DNA of 64,000 bases, from the NCBI RefSeq assembly GCF_002211445.1, contig NZ_LSTO01000001.1, positions 2,880,829-2,944,828 on the forward strand, written 5' to 3'. The notes under the pieces are model-generated. The model had not been told where the DNA came from and did not search any database. It saw nothing but the letters and a program-made list of their open reading frames with translations. This DNA is from Noviherbaspirillum denitrificans. GTDB taxonomy: Bacteria > Pseudomonadota > Gammaproteobacteria > Burkholderiales > Burkholderiaceae_D. A program made the translations under genes and the position numbers. Of the stretch, positions 35,248 to 43,717 are shown piece by piece. The stretch's first letter is position 1. The number at the start of each line of letters is the position of its first letter.

Positions 35248-36870
35248 ATGGCAGCGAGGGAATTGCACTTTTACCGTGAAGCCCGCGCGGGGATTTGCGC
35301 CGGCATGGAAAAGCTCGCGAACGCAGTGCGCGTGACCCTCGGACCGAAGGGACGCACGGTCATGCTCGAAAACCAAGCAGGTCCGCCACTCATCATTAAC
35401 TCCGGCGTAGTCGTTGCGCGGCATATCGAGCTCGCCGACAAACTCGAAAATCTCGGGGCGAGCCTGCTGCGGGAAGTGTCGGCTAAGACCTCCGAGTCCG
35501 CCGGGGACGGCACGACCACGGCGACCGTTCTGGCGCAGGCGCTCGTCGGCCAGGGCATGAAGTACGTGGCTGCCGGCTTCGATCCAATGGACTTGAAACG
35601 CGGCATCGACGCCGCAGTCAGCGCCGTGGTCGGGCGTCTGCGTGACACCTCACGGCGCGTGTCGACCGACGACGAGATCGCCCATGTCGGCGCCATTTCA
35701 GCAAATGGCGACAAAGCCATCGGCGACATGATCGCGGAAGCGATGCGCCGTGTGGGACGCGAAGGCGTGATCCGTGCCGAGGACGGCCGCGGCATGGAAA
35801 ACGAGCTCGACGTCGTTGACGGCATGCAGTTCGAACGCGGCGCGGTCTCGCCTTATTTCTCCAATCAGGCGGACGGCGTGCGTACCGTGCTGGAAGATGC
35901 CTGGGTACTGGTCACCGACGGAAAACTGACGGCAATAGCCGAGCTGCTGCCAGTGCTGGGAAAGGTGATGGACACCAAGCGTCCCCTGCTGCTGATTGCC
36001 GACGAGGTGTCCGGCGATGCGCTCGCCACGCTGGTCGTTAACGCCCTGCGCGGCGTGCTGCCCGCCTGCGCGGTCAGGGCGCCCGGTTTCGGCGACAGCC
36101 GACGGGCGGAACTGGAAGACATCGCGATCCTGACCGGAGCCTGCCTTGTCAGCAACGAGACCGGCGCGCCGATTGCCGATGTCACGCTGCAGCAGCTTGG
36201 ACGCGTCCAGCGCGTCGAAGTCGACCGCGACAGGACAGTACTGATCGGCGCGCACGGCAACCCGGAAAAGATCCGGTCGCGCATCGAGCAGCTCCGTAGG
36301 CGGGCGTCGGAGGTGGCTGCGCCGGAGCGGATTGCGCTGGAGGAAAGGACTGCGCGATTGCGTGGCGGAGTTGCGCTTATCCGCGTCGGTGCGACGACCG
36401 AAACGGAACTGAAGGAAAAGCGGTCGCGTGTCGAGGATGCCTTGCATGCGACGCGGGCAGCTGTCGACGAAGGTGTCGGACCGGGTGGAGGCATTGCGCT
36501 GCTGCGTGCACGCGAGGTGCTCGCCACGCTGAAGACGGGATCGCAGACCCGCGATCTCGGCATGTCGCTCGTCTTCCACGCGCTTGAATCGCCGCTGCGC
36601 CAGATTGTCGAAAACGCCGGGGGCGAGGCCGACGTGGTGATCGAAGCAGTGGCGGCAGGCAACGAAAATTTCGGATTCAACGCTGCCACGGGCGCGTACG
36701 GCGACGTCATGGAAATGGGCATCATTGATCCGACGAAGGTTACCCGGCTGGCACTGCAGAATGCGGCGTCGATTGCAGGCCTGATACTGACCACCGACTG
36801 CGCGGTCACGTCCGTGGCGTCGGTGGCCTCGGAGTTTGTGCCGGGGGCACTGGAAGGAATGGGTCTGTGA
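35248..36870 (+). CDS. groEL: GroEL-family 60-kDa chaperonin paralogue
   Basis: The 540-residue protein is clearly GroEL-like: VTLGPKGRTVMLE near residue 30, the ATPase loop GDGTTTATVLAQALV (about 86-100), VVDGMQFERGAVSPYF and VGPGGGIALLRA near 410. It differs from housekeeping GroEL in lacking the GGM-repeat tail; the end is EFVPGALEGMGL. Many surface positions are also changed (for example FYREARAGICAGMEKLANAV at the start). No groES precedes it, unlike the usual groESL operon. AAGGAG lies before the ATG. It sits in a stress island with Hsp20 and universal stress proteins, so it is probably a secondary, condition-specific chaperonin that borrows GroES from elsewhere, an inference. Confidence 0.9.
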   Translation: MAARELHFYREARAGICAGMEKLANAVRVTLGPKGRTVMLENQAGPPLIINSGVVVARHIELADKLENLGASLLREVSAKTSESAGDGTTTATVLAQALVGQGMKYVAAGFDPMDLKRGIDAAVSAVVGRLRDTSRRVSTDDEIAHVGAISANGDKAIGDMIAEAMRRVGREGVIRAEDGRGMENELDVVDGMQFERGAVSPYFSNQADGVRTVLEDAWVLVTDGKLTAIAELLPVLGKVMDTKRPLLLIADEVSGDALATLVVNALRGVLPACAVRAPGFGDSRRAELEDIAILTGACLVSNETGAPIADVTLQQLGRVQRVEVDRDRTVLIGAHGNPEKIRSRIEQLRRRASEVAAPERIALEERTARLRGGVALIRVGATTETELKEKRSRVEDALHATRAAVDEGVGPGGGIALLRAREVLATLKTGSQTRDLGMSLVFHALESPLRQIVENAGGEADVVIEAVAAGNENFGFNAATGAYGDVMEMGIIDPTKVTRLALQNAASIAGLILTTDCAVTSVASVASEFVPGALEGMGL

Positions 36871-36920
36871 GCATCGCATTCATGCCGCGCAAAGCCACAC
36901 CTGTCGCAATCCGGCATCGG

Positions 36921-36934
36921 TTGATCCACCTCAT
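36921..36934. promoter_or_regulatory. Weak FNR/Anr-like box upstream of hsp20
   Basis: The sequence TTGATCCACCTCAT matches TTGA-N6-TCAA with one mismatch at the last base. It lies 141 bases before the Hsp20 start and shares the 12-mer TGATCCACCTCA with the site at 33768-33781. Confidence 0.35.
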
Positions 36935-37074
36935 GGTGCGATGGCAGGACGCTTCCTATGCTGGTGTTCGCCCGGCCTGTGCAATCGCGGGACGGACACC
37001 GTGGTGGAAGGTTCTTGTTGTGCTTCATCTTCCGGGACGCGATTTCCCTTGTTCACATTCCACAGGAGGCTTTT

Positions 37075-37524
37075 ATGGCTGGCAATCTCATGCGTTTTGA
37101 TCCCATCAATGAACTGATGCGTCTCGATCCATTCAGGAACATGGATGATCTCTTCCGCGAGTTTTCCGTCGCGCCCTCGCTGCGCGGCCTGGAACCGGAA
37201 CCGCGGATCCGGCTGGACGTGGAGGAGGCCGACGACGCCTATATGGTGAAGGCGGACCTGCCCGGCGTGAAGAAGGAAGACATCAAGATCGCCGTCGAAG
37301 GAAACCGCGTCAGCATTTCAGCAGAATGCAAGCGGGAAAAGGAAGAAAAAAGCAACGGCAACATCGTGCGCAGCGAACGCTATTACGGTCAGCAGCACCG
37401 CAGCTTCACGCTGCCGCAGGATGTGGATGATTCGAAGGCTCAGGCGCGCTACAGCGACGGCGTGCTCAGTCTGTCGTTGCCGAAGAAGGCAGGCGCCGCC
37501 AGCAAGCAGATTTCGGTGCAGTAG
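37075..37524 (+). CDS. Small heat-shock protein, Hsp20 (alpha-crystallin family)
   Basis: The 149-residue protein has the Hsp20 layout: an N-terminal arm with DPINELMRLDPFRNMDDLF, an alpha-crystallin domain (about 43-140) with DAYMVKADLPGVKKEDIKIA and the closing YSDGVLSLSLPKK, and a short C-terminal tail. It holds unfolding proteins in an ATP-independent way. AGGAGG precedes the ATG at 37075; the longer in-frame sequence upstream is not Hsp20-like. It lies 204 bases after the GroEL-like gene and ends at a strong bidirectional hairpin. Confidence 0.93.
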   Translation: MAGNLMRFDPINELMRLDPFRNMDDLFREFSVAPSLRGLEPEPRIRLDVEEADDAYMVKADLPGVKKEDIKIAVEGNRVSISAECKREKEEKSNGNIVRSERYYGQQHRSFTLPQDVDDSKAQARYSDGVLSLSLPKKAGAASKQISVQ

Positions 37525-37539
37525 TGCCGCGATAACTGA

Positions 37540-37574
37540 TGCTGCAACCGCGCCTGCCCTGGGCGGTTGCAGCA
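37540..37574. terminator. Bidirectional terminator between hsp20 and a universal stress gene
   Basis: A perfect 12-bp stem (TGCTGCAACCGC paired with GCGGTTGCAGCA) encloses an 11-base loop, exactly between two convergent genes. No long T tract follows, but position and stem strength favour termination for both strands. Confidence 0.75.
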
Positions 37575-37579
37575 GAGGT

Positions 37580-38017
37580 TTAGTGGAAGACGGTGACGGG
37601 AATCGCCGAATGCGCAAGCACCTTTTGCGTCTGGCTTCCGAGGAATACCTTCGACAGCCCCTTGCGCCCGTGCGAGGCCATGAAGATGGCGTCGCAGTGG
37701 CATTTTCCTGCGGCATCGACGATTTCCTTGTAGGGGTCGAACGACTGCGCCACGACGGTTTCCACTTTGACGTGCCGCTGATCGGCCATCTGTTGCAATC
37801 GATCCACGTGGGAGCGCGCCTCTGTCATCGCCTTTTCCTCGAACTCCTTCGCGCCAATGGCCGAAGTGCCTTCATACAGCGGCGAGTAGGGATAGGGTTC
37901 CGCCACCGAGAGGGCAACGACGGTGCCGTCCAGCCTTTCGGCCAAATCGAAAGCGGCCTGAGCCGCTTTTTCCGAAAGAGCGGAACCGTCGGTAGGAACC
38001 AGGATTTTCTTGAACAT
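37580..38017 (-). CDS. Universal stress protein (single UspA domain)
   Basis: The 145-residue protein has MFKKILVPTDGSALSEKAAQ at the start and the ATP-binding loop FMASHGRKGLSKVFLGSQTQKVL (G-x2-G-x9-G-S), so it is probably a nucleotide-binding Usp. AAGGAGG precedes the ATG. It is divergent from the PEP synthase gene, and the 107-base gap between them holds an exact TTGA-N6-TCAA site well placed for activating this gene. It ends at the hairpin shared with hsp20. Confidence 0.92.
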   Translation of the reverse strand: MFKKILVPTDGSALSEKAAQAAFDLAERLDGTVVALSVAEPYPYSPLYEGTSAIGAKEFEEKAMTEARSHVDRLQQMADQRHVKVETVVAQSFDPYKEIVDAAGKCHCDAIFMASHGRKGLSKVFLGSQTQKVLAHSAIPVTVFH

Positions 38018-38089
38018 GATGAAACCTCCTTTCGTGCGGTGTCGTTGCCGGCTGGCCGATACATCGTCCCATGCCTGTACCAGCCGCGT

Positions 38090-38103
38090 TTGAGAGGCGT
38101 CAA
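38090..38103. promoter_or_regulatory. FNR/Anr-type box between usp and ppsA
   Basis: TTGAGAGGCGTCAA is an exact TTGA-N6-TCAA core. It is centred 79 bases upstream of the universal stress protein start (minus strand), which suits a class II activator site, and 28 bases upstream of the ppsA start, where it could repress or act through a closer promoter. Confidence 0.5.
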
Positions 38104-38124
38104 TCCTGAACGGACAGGTGTCCT

Positions 38125-40563
38125 ATGAACACGACCGCGTCACCCTATATCCGCTGGTTTTCCGATCTCGGTATCGCCGATGTCGCCTCCGTCGGCGGCA
38201 AGAATGCCTCGCTCGGCGAAATGTATCGCGAGCTGTCAGCACAGGGGGTGCGAGTGCCGAACGGATTCGCGGTCACCGCCGACGCATACCGGCACGTGCT
38301 GGACGAGGGCGACGGATGGCTGGCACTGCACAAGGTGCTGCAGGGAATGGATGTCGCCGACGTTGCCGACCTGGCGCGGCGTGCCCATCTTGCCCGTGAA
38401 ATCGTGTACGGCCTGCCGCTGCCGGACGATCTGTCCGGCGCCATTCTCGATGCCTACCGGCAGTTGCAGGCGCAGTACGGCGAACAGATGACCGTGGCCG
38501 TGCGCAGTTCCGCCACGGCGGAAGATTTGCCGACTGCCAGCTTCGCCGGCCAGCACGAGACCTATCTGAACCTGTCGGGGAGCGCCCGGCTGCTGGACGC
38601 TGTCAAGCGCTGCTACGCCAGCCTGTTCACTGACCGCGCGATCCGTTACCGCGCCGACCGCGGATTCGATCATCTCAAAGTCTATTTGTCGGCGGGTGTG
38701 ATGAAGATGGTGCGTTCCGACCTTGCCTCGAGCGGCGTGATGTTCACCCTGGATACGGAGACCGGCTTTCGCGACGTCGTCTTCATCACGGGCGCTTACG
38801 GCCTCGGAGAAAACGTAGTGCAGGGGACGGTGGACCCGGATGAATTCCACGTATTCAAGCCGACCTTCCTGCGCGGTCACAGGACCGTATTGCGACGTTC
38901 GCTCGGCGCAAAGGAGGTGCGGATGGTGTATGCGAGCGCGGCCGGAAGAGAAACGACGCGCAATGTTCCGACGCCCGACGCCGATCGGGCACGCTACTGC
39001 CTCGACGATGGCGAGATCCTGCAGCTAGCCGATTACGCCCTGGCGGTTGAACGGCATTACAGCAACAGGGCCGGAATGGACATGCCCATGGACCTGGAGT
39101 GGGCCAAGGATGGCGTGGATGGACAGCTCTACATCGTACAGGCGCGTCCGGAAACGGTAGCTGCGCGGAAAGCAGTCAACGTCATTGAGGAGTACGTGCT
39201 GGAGCAGCGCGGCGAGATTCGCGCCAGGGGGCGGGCTGTCGGAAGCAAGCTGGCGACGGGTGTCGCCCGCGTGGTGCGGGATGTGTCGGAATTGCCGCAG
39301 TTCCGGCCGGGCGAGGTGTTGGTCGCGGATACCACCACGCCGGACTGGGGAACGGTGATGAAGACCGCAGCCGCCGTGGTCACCAATCGCGGCGGCCGGA
39401 CCTGCCATTCGGCGATCGTCGCGCGCGAGACGGGCATTCCGGCCGTCGTCGGTTGCGGCAATGCGACCGAGCGGATCCGTACCGGCGAAGCGGTCACCGT
39501 CTCCTGTGCGGAAGGCGACGTCGGCCTTGCCTACGCTGGAACGCTGCCATACCGGGTGACGCACACGGACCTGGCAACCTTCGATCGTCCCAGCACGCGC
39601 CTGATGCTGAACCTTGGCAACCCGGACCTGGCATTCCGCTCCCGCTTCCTGCCCGCCGATGGCGTGGGGCTGGCACGTATCGAATTCATCGTTGCCGAAC
39701 ATATCCGGGTCCATCCCATGGCGCTTGTCCATCCCGAACGCATCCCGGACAAGTCCGTGGTCGAGGAGATCCTGCGCCTCGCGCAGCACCATGCACGCCC
39801 GGAAGATTATTTTGTCCGGACGCTGTCGGAGGGCGTGGGCACCATCGCCGCCGCGTTCTATCCGCGCCCGGTGATCGTGCGCATGTCGGATTTCAAGACC
39901 AACGAATATGCGAGCCTGCTCGGCGGACGCTGGTTCGAGCCGGAGGAGGCAAATCCGATGATCGGCTTCCGCGGCGCGTCCCGCTACACCCACCCCGCGT
40001 ACCGCGAAGGGTTTGCTCTGGAATGTCGCGCCATGAAACGCGTGCGCGAGGACATGGGACTGGACAACGTCAGGCTCATGATTCCATTCTGCCGCCGCAT
40101 TCCCGAAGCCGAGGCGGTTCTGGCCGGCATGGCCGAGGAGGGCCTCGTGCGTGGAAAAAACGGGCTGGAAGTGTATGTGATGTGCGAAATTCCCAACAAC
40201 GTGCTGCAGGTGGACGCGTTCTCCCGCCTGTTCGACGGATTTTCCATTGGTTCCAACGACCTGACCCAGCTCGTTCTGGGTGTCGACCGGGACTCGGAGA
40301 CCGTGGCCTTCGACTTTGATGAGCGTGACGAAGGGGTGAAGACCATGATCCGCATGGCAATCAAGGGCGCGCGCAATAACAGGAGACATTGCGGCATTTG
40401 CGGTCAGGCACCCTCGGACTACCCTGACTTTGCGGAATTTCTCGTGGAGCAGGGCATCGATTCGATCAGCCTGAATCCCGACACCCTGGTTGCCACCACG
40501 CGCCGCGTGCTGGAGGCCGAGCGGCGGTTGACTAGCCCCGGCACTCGTCCAGGTACAGCTTGA
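38125..40563 (+). CDS. ppsA: Phosphoenolpyruvate synthase
   Basis: The 812-residue cytoplasmic enzyme makes PEP from pyruvate and ATP. The N-terminal ATP-binding domain has VASVGGKNASLGEMYREL (about 20-37) and VAVRSSATAEDLPTASFAGQ near 127-146. The phosphohistidine domain carries GGRTCHSAIVARETGIPAVVG near 424-444 with the catalytic His. The PEP/pyruvate domain ends with FSIGSNDLTQLVLGVDRDSE and HCGICGQAPSDYPDFAEFLV, the active-site Cys segment. Length and order match PpsA rather than pyruvate phosphate dikinase. The 3' end overlaps the convergent CBS gene by 32 bases. It is well placed for gluconeogenic growth on the acids used elsewhere in the window. Confidence 0.95.
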   Translation: MNTTASPYIRWFSDLGIADVASVGGKNASLGEMYRELSAQGVRVPNGFAVTADAYRHVLDEGDGWLALHKVLQGMDVADVADLARRAHLAREIVYGLPLPDDLSGAILDAYRQLQAQYGEQMTVAVRSSATAEDLPTASFAGQHETYLNLSGSARLLDAVKRCYASLFTDRAIRYRADRGFDHLKVYLSAGVMKMVRSDLASSGVMFTLDTETGFRDVVFITGAYGLGENVVQGTVDPDEFHVFKPTFLRGHRTVLRRSLGAKEVRMVYASAAGRETTRNVPTPDADRARYCLDDGEILQLADYALAVERHYSNRAGMDMPMDLEWAKDGVDGQLYIVQARPETVAARKAVNVIEEYVLEQRGEIRARGRAVGSKLATGVARVVRDVSELPQFRPGEVLVADTTTPDWGTVMKTAAAVVTNRGGRTCHSAIVARETGIPAVVGCGNATERIRTGEAVTVSCAEGDVGLAYAGTLPYRVTHTDLATFDRPSTRLMLNLGNPDLAFRSRFLPADGVGLARIEFIVAEHIRVHPMALVHPERIPDKSVVEEILRLAQHHARPEDYFVRTLSEGVGTIAAAFYPRPVIVRMSDFKTNEYASLLGGRWFEPEEANPMIGFRGASRYTHPAYREGFALECRAMKRVREDMGLDNVRLMIPFCRRIPEAEAVLAGMAEEGLVRGKNGLEVYVMCEIPNNVLQVDAFSRLFDGFSIGSNDLTQLVLGVDRDSETVAFDFDERDEGVKTMIRMAIKGARNNRRHCGICGQAPSDYPDFAEFLVEQGIDSISLNPDTLVATTRRVLEAERRLTSPGTRPGTA

Positions 40564-40921
40564 CGAAATCCAGCGCCGAGACAATGCCTTCCACTGACCG
40601 CCCTTCCATTACGAGTACGTGATGCACCCGATGCTCCACCATGAGTTCCGCGACCTTGGGAGCGGGAGTGTCGGCCGATACCTGCAGCGGTTTGTAGGTG
40701 CACAATTCCCAGGCCTTCGTCGCCCGGCCTTCCTTTCCGGACGCATGGTGCCTGACGACATCGGTGGTCGTGATGATGCCGATCACCGCGCCGCCGTCAT
40801 CGTAGACGGGAGCCGAGGAAATGCGATGCGCGTTCATCACGCTTTCCACGATGTCGATCGTGTCGTCCATGTGAACCGGACTGACGGTCCTATGCATGAT
40901 CGAGGAGATCGGTTTGCCCAT
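40532..40921 (-). CDS. CBS-pair protein
   Basis: The 129-residue protein consists of two CBS motifs only: MGKPISSIMHRTVSPVHMDD to SAPVYDDGGAVIGIITTTDV, and LCTYKPLQVSADTPAPKVAE to HVLVMEGRSVEGIVSALDFV. Such stand-alone pairs bind AMP, ADP or ATP and regulate partners by energy state. AGGAGGG precedes the ATG at 40921; longer in-frame sequence upstream would overlap the FNR-like box and lacks CBS character. The gene is convergent with ppsA and overlaps its end by 32 bases. Confidence 0.9.
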   Translation of the reverse strand: MGKPISSIMHRTVSPVHMDDTIDIVESVMNAHRISSAPVYDDGGAVIGIITTTDVVRHHASGKEGRATKAWELCTYKPLQVSADTPAPKVAELMVEHRVHHVLVMEGRSVEGIVSALDFVKLYLDECRG

Positions 40922-40997
40922 GATGTCCCTCCTGCACGTGCGTGTCTCGGCCAGGGTGACCGATGCGCAAACCTTACGCGGATGGACGGCACCGGCC

Positions 40998-41011
40998 TTG
41001 ATCTCGTTCAA
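40998..41011. promoter_or_regulatory. FNR/Anr-type box upstream of a CBS-pair gene
   Basis: TTGATCTCGTTCAA is an exact TTGA-N6-TCAA core and, with TTGAT on the left arm, close to the full consensus. It is centred 83 bases upstream of the CBS gene start at 40921, a typical distance for an FNR/Anr activator site. Confidence 0.55.
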
Positions 41012-41093
41012 ACAGCGCCCCGGGTCGAAGTCCTGGACCGCCAGATATCGTCGAGGGCATGACACCATCCTCCTGTGCTGCTCCGACGGGCAG

Positions 41094-41555
41094 TTATACC
41101 CTGGTTCGCGTCTCGTGCGAACGTTCCGTGGTCATTGCCTGCACGGCCATCTGAAGTTCGTCGGCGACGATTTCGAGAATGTCATCCATGCTGACAATGC
41201 CCTCCAGGATACTGCCGCTCCTGACGACCGGCACCCTGCGTACACCTTTCTGACGCATCATCGCGAGCGTGTCGTAGATGGAATCTTCCGGGGCGACGGT
41301 GACGACCTCGTTGCTCATGACATCGGCGACGCGCAGGGTCTGGGGATCGAAGTCCCGTGCCACGGCAATGATGGCAATGTCACGATCCGTCATTATGCCG
41401 GCGACAACATGTCTTCCCTCGACCTCGCTCACCACGACCAGGCTGCCTACGTGCTCGGAGCGCATGAGGTTGGCCGCCTGCTTGAGGCTCATGTCCTCGG
41501 TGACACATATCACGTTGCGGGTGCAGATTTCGCCGACATTCAATGGCTGTTTCAT
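41094..41555 (-). CDS. CBS-pair protein
   Basis: The 153-residue protein has two CBS motifs (NVGEICTRNVICVTEDMSLK to HVVAGIMTDRDIAIIAV, and RVADVMSNEVVTVAPEDSIY to GSILEGIVSMDDILEIVADE). A short basic tail, TTERSHETRTRV, follows. It resembles the Hrp1-type energy-sensing CBS proteins. AAGGAGG precedes the ATG at 41555. It lies 172 bases upstream of the other CBS gene on the same strand and may share or neighbour its regulation. Confidence 0.9.
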   Translation of the reverse strand: MKQPLNVGEICTRNVICVTEDMSLKQAANLMRSEHVGSLVVVSEVEGRHVVAGIMTDRDIAIIAVARDFDPQTLRVADVMSNEVVTVAPEDSIYDTLAMMRQKGVRRVPVVRSGSILEGIVSMDDILEIVADELQMAVQAMTTERSHETRTRV

Positions 41556-41665
41556 GATGCCTCCTTTTGCATGGCTGTGTGGAAAGAGAATACGCGGAAC
41601 GTCTCTGAGGAAGGAATGCCGCATTGACTATAGCCCCGCCAAATTCGGCGCAGGCAGGAACTGGA

Positions 41666-42451
41666 TCAAGGTTCGCTACAGGTAGACGGAACGATATCCT
41701 CGCCGGCAAGCGGGGCCATGGCTTCCCTTGCGGCCTGCGCCATATCTTCCGGGCTACCGTCGTGATCGTCGCCGGGCTGCCATACCGCATGGACGACGAC
41801 CATCAACGGGGTGCGGACCGGCTGCCATGTTTTGAGCGGCAGTGCCTGCCGGGCGCCGCGCATGCCCGCGAGCACGATGGGCACGCCATGGCGCGCAGCG
41901 ATCACAAAGGCGCCGGAATGGAACGGCCTGAGGCCCGGTGCGCGCGCAATGGCGCCTTCCGGAAAGATGACCAGGTTATCGCCTTCCTCCAGCCGCTCCC
42001 GGAGGCGTTCGATATTGGCGTGTGCGGCATGGTCGGTGTGCGGACGGAGAATGATGGTTCCGACTGCGCGCAATATCGGCCAAAGTAACGCCTGGCTGCG
42101 GAATTCCTGCCGGGCGACAAAGGCATAACCGGGTGAAGCGGGCAGGGCAGCGGTGAGGATCAGTGCATCGAGGAAGCTGGCGTGGTTGGCGATGAGGATA
42201 TGGGGATGTTTCGGCAGGCGGTCGAGCCCGTCGACACGCAGGGGAATGCAGGCGGAACGGAACAACAGGCGCGCGCCGCATCGTGCGACGCGCCGGCGCT
42301 GTGCGCGCGGCCCGGGCCAGAGAACGATTAACGCACCGAAAACCAGAAGAATGACGCAAAACAGCGTCCAGCAATACATGCTGTACACAAAGTGTCTGCG
42401 GGAGGTACTGCCCATCGGGCCAATCAGCGGTTTTGGCTGCGGCGAGGTCAT
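41666..42451 (-). CDS. 1-acyl-sn-glycerol-3-phosphate acyltransferase (PlsC family)
   Basis: The 261-residue inner-membrane protein has one N-terminal hydrophobic segment (about 18-45, YSMYCWTLFCVILLVFGALI). The acyltransferase motif NHASFLDALI has the catalytic His and Asp four residues apart. Block III is VIFPEGAIARAPGLRPFHSG, and VPIVLAGMRGARQALPL follows. It would acylate lysophosphatidate in phospholipid synthesis, or a related lysolipid. The start is uncertain: the ATG at 42451 has a fair purine-rich site, while another at 42415 would shorten the protein by 12 residues. The function within the stress island could be membrane remodelling. Confidence 0.85.
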   Translation of the reverse strand: MTSPQPKPLIGPMGSTSRRHFVYSMYCWTLFCVILLVFGALIVLWPGPRAQRRRVARCGARLLFRSACIPLRVDGLDRLPKHPHILIANHASFLDALILTAALPASPGYAFVARQEFRSQALLWPILRAVGTIILRPHTDHAAHANIERLRERLEEGDNLVIFPEGAIARAPGLRPFHSGAFVIAARHGVPIVLAGMRGARQALPLKTWQPVRTPLMVVVHAVWQPGDDHDGSPEDMAQAAREAMAPLAGEDIVPSTCSEP

Positions 42452-42622
42452 GGTCAAGGTCCTGGTTGTGGTGCCTGTCAACTTACAGCCACCGGCAGTC
42501 ATTGCCATGCGCCGCATCAAGGACGTATTGCAGACTTGTTGGTGATGAAGACAGGCTGCTCACCGACTTGATAATGCGCCCAACAGCGCCCATGTGTTCA
42601 TCAGCCCATATTGGAGGTATTC

Positions 42623-43390
42623 ATGGACCTGCATTCTTTCGGCCACGAAATGAAGCGCTTGCGGCGCGGTCTGGCTGCCAGGCTTGCATTGATGTCGCCC
42701 CGCTTTCATCACCTGCTTCCCACCGGAACATCCTTCAAGCGGATCGACTTTCGCTGGGATGAACACGGCGAACACCTGATGGTGTTCCTGCCCGGCATTG
42801 GCGATGTGGCGGAGGATTTTATCCGGCGCGGTTTCATCGAAAGAGTACGCCATCATGGCGTAGCGTCCGGCTCCGTCGTGCTCGATGCGCATTACGGTTA
42901 CTATGCGTCTCGCTCCCTGCATGCGCTGCTTCGGCGCGACGTGCTGGATGCCGCAGACAAGGAGGGATACCAGAAAGTGTGGATGACAGGTATTTCGCTG
43001 GGCGGATTCGGGGCCGCGAGCTTCGCCGCCATGCACCCCGACCGGGTGGCCGGCTTGCTGCTGCTCGCCCCTTATCTGGGCAATGAAAGCCTGATCCGGG
43101 AAATCCGCCAGGCAGGCGGTGCAAGACACTGGGAGCCGGGGCGCATTACCGAGGACGACTACCCTCGGAGATTATGGGCCTGGCTGAAACACGCGTACGC
43201 CGCAGGCGGTACGGACATGCCGATCTATCTTGGTTACGGCACGCACGACCGTTTTGCGCCAGCCCACCGCCTCCTTGAGGAACTGCTTCCGCCGGCCAAC
43301 GTATGTGCACTTCCGGGCGGACACGACTGGAGGACATGGGAGCGCTTGTGGCGTCATTTCATGCAACGCAAGGATGTGATGGGCCGCTAG
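42623..43390 (+). CDS. Alpha/beta hydrolase
   Basis: The 255-residue protein has an alpha/beta-hydrolase fold: LMVFLPGIGDVAEDF (oxyanion region), the nucleophile elbow TGISLGGFGAASFAAMHPD with G-x-S-x-G, and a C-terminal HTHD-like acid in GYGTHDRFAPAHRL and His in LPGGHDWRTWERLW. The latter pattern resembles esterase D or S-formylglutathione-hydrolase-like and dienelactone-hydrolase-like families. It is cytoplasmic and of unknown substrate. GGAGGT precedes the ATG. The start region is divergent from the PlsC gene. Confidence 0.8.
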   Translation: MDLHSFGHEMKRLRRGLAARLALMSPRFHHLLPTGTSFKRIDFRWDEHGEHLMVFLPGIGDVAEDFIRRGFIERVRHHGVASGSVVLDAHYGYYASRSLHALLRRDVLDAADKEGYQKVWMTGISLGGFGAASFAAMHPDRVAGLLLLAPYLGNESLIREIRQAGGARHWEPGRITEDDYPRRLWAWLKHAYAAGGTDMPIYLGYGTHDRFAPAHRLLEELLPPANVCALPGGHDWRTWERLWRHFMQRKDVMGR

Positions 43391-43717
43391 CCATCGCTTT
43401 GAAATAACCCATACGACCTTACGGACCGTAGACGGCGCACTTCGGCGTTGCCCGACGCTTGCGAAAAGTCCACCGCGGCGCGTCCCCGAGAGGAAAAAAT
43501 GGACAAGATGGACCGATTTTATGACGGCGAGAAGGCGCCGTCCGCGTTGTCGTAAAGGGAACATCGGCACGGCCTGGCTTTCCGCTTTGAGAGAGATCAA
43601 CGGCTCCGCTCCACCGGTTCGTAATCTGAGGATATCGAGAAACGGACGGTGTCGCAGGACGTCGGCGGCCGCCGCCCGGGAAGGAGCAGTGGCAGAAATG
43701 GTTCTAGAGATCGGGGC
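43391..43717 (+). promoter_or_regulatory. Control region of the sugar phosphorylase gene with FNR/Anr-type box
   Basis: These 327 bases contain no convincing gene. TTGAGAGAGATCAA at 43587-43600 is an exact TTGA-N6-TCAA core about 124 bases upstream of the phosphorylase start, and is the third such site in this island. An Arg-rich reading frame across the area looks spurious. Confidence 0.5.

Noticed and set aside
35698-36879. A long minus-strand frame opposite the GroEL-like gene
   Set aside because: The plus-strand product matches GroEL over its full length; the antisense product has no family features.
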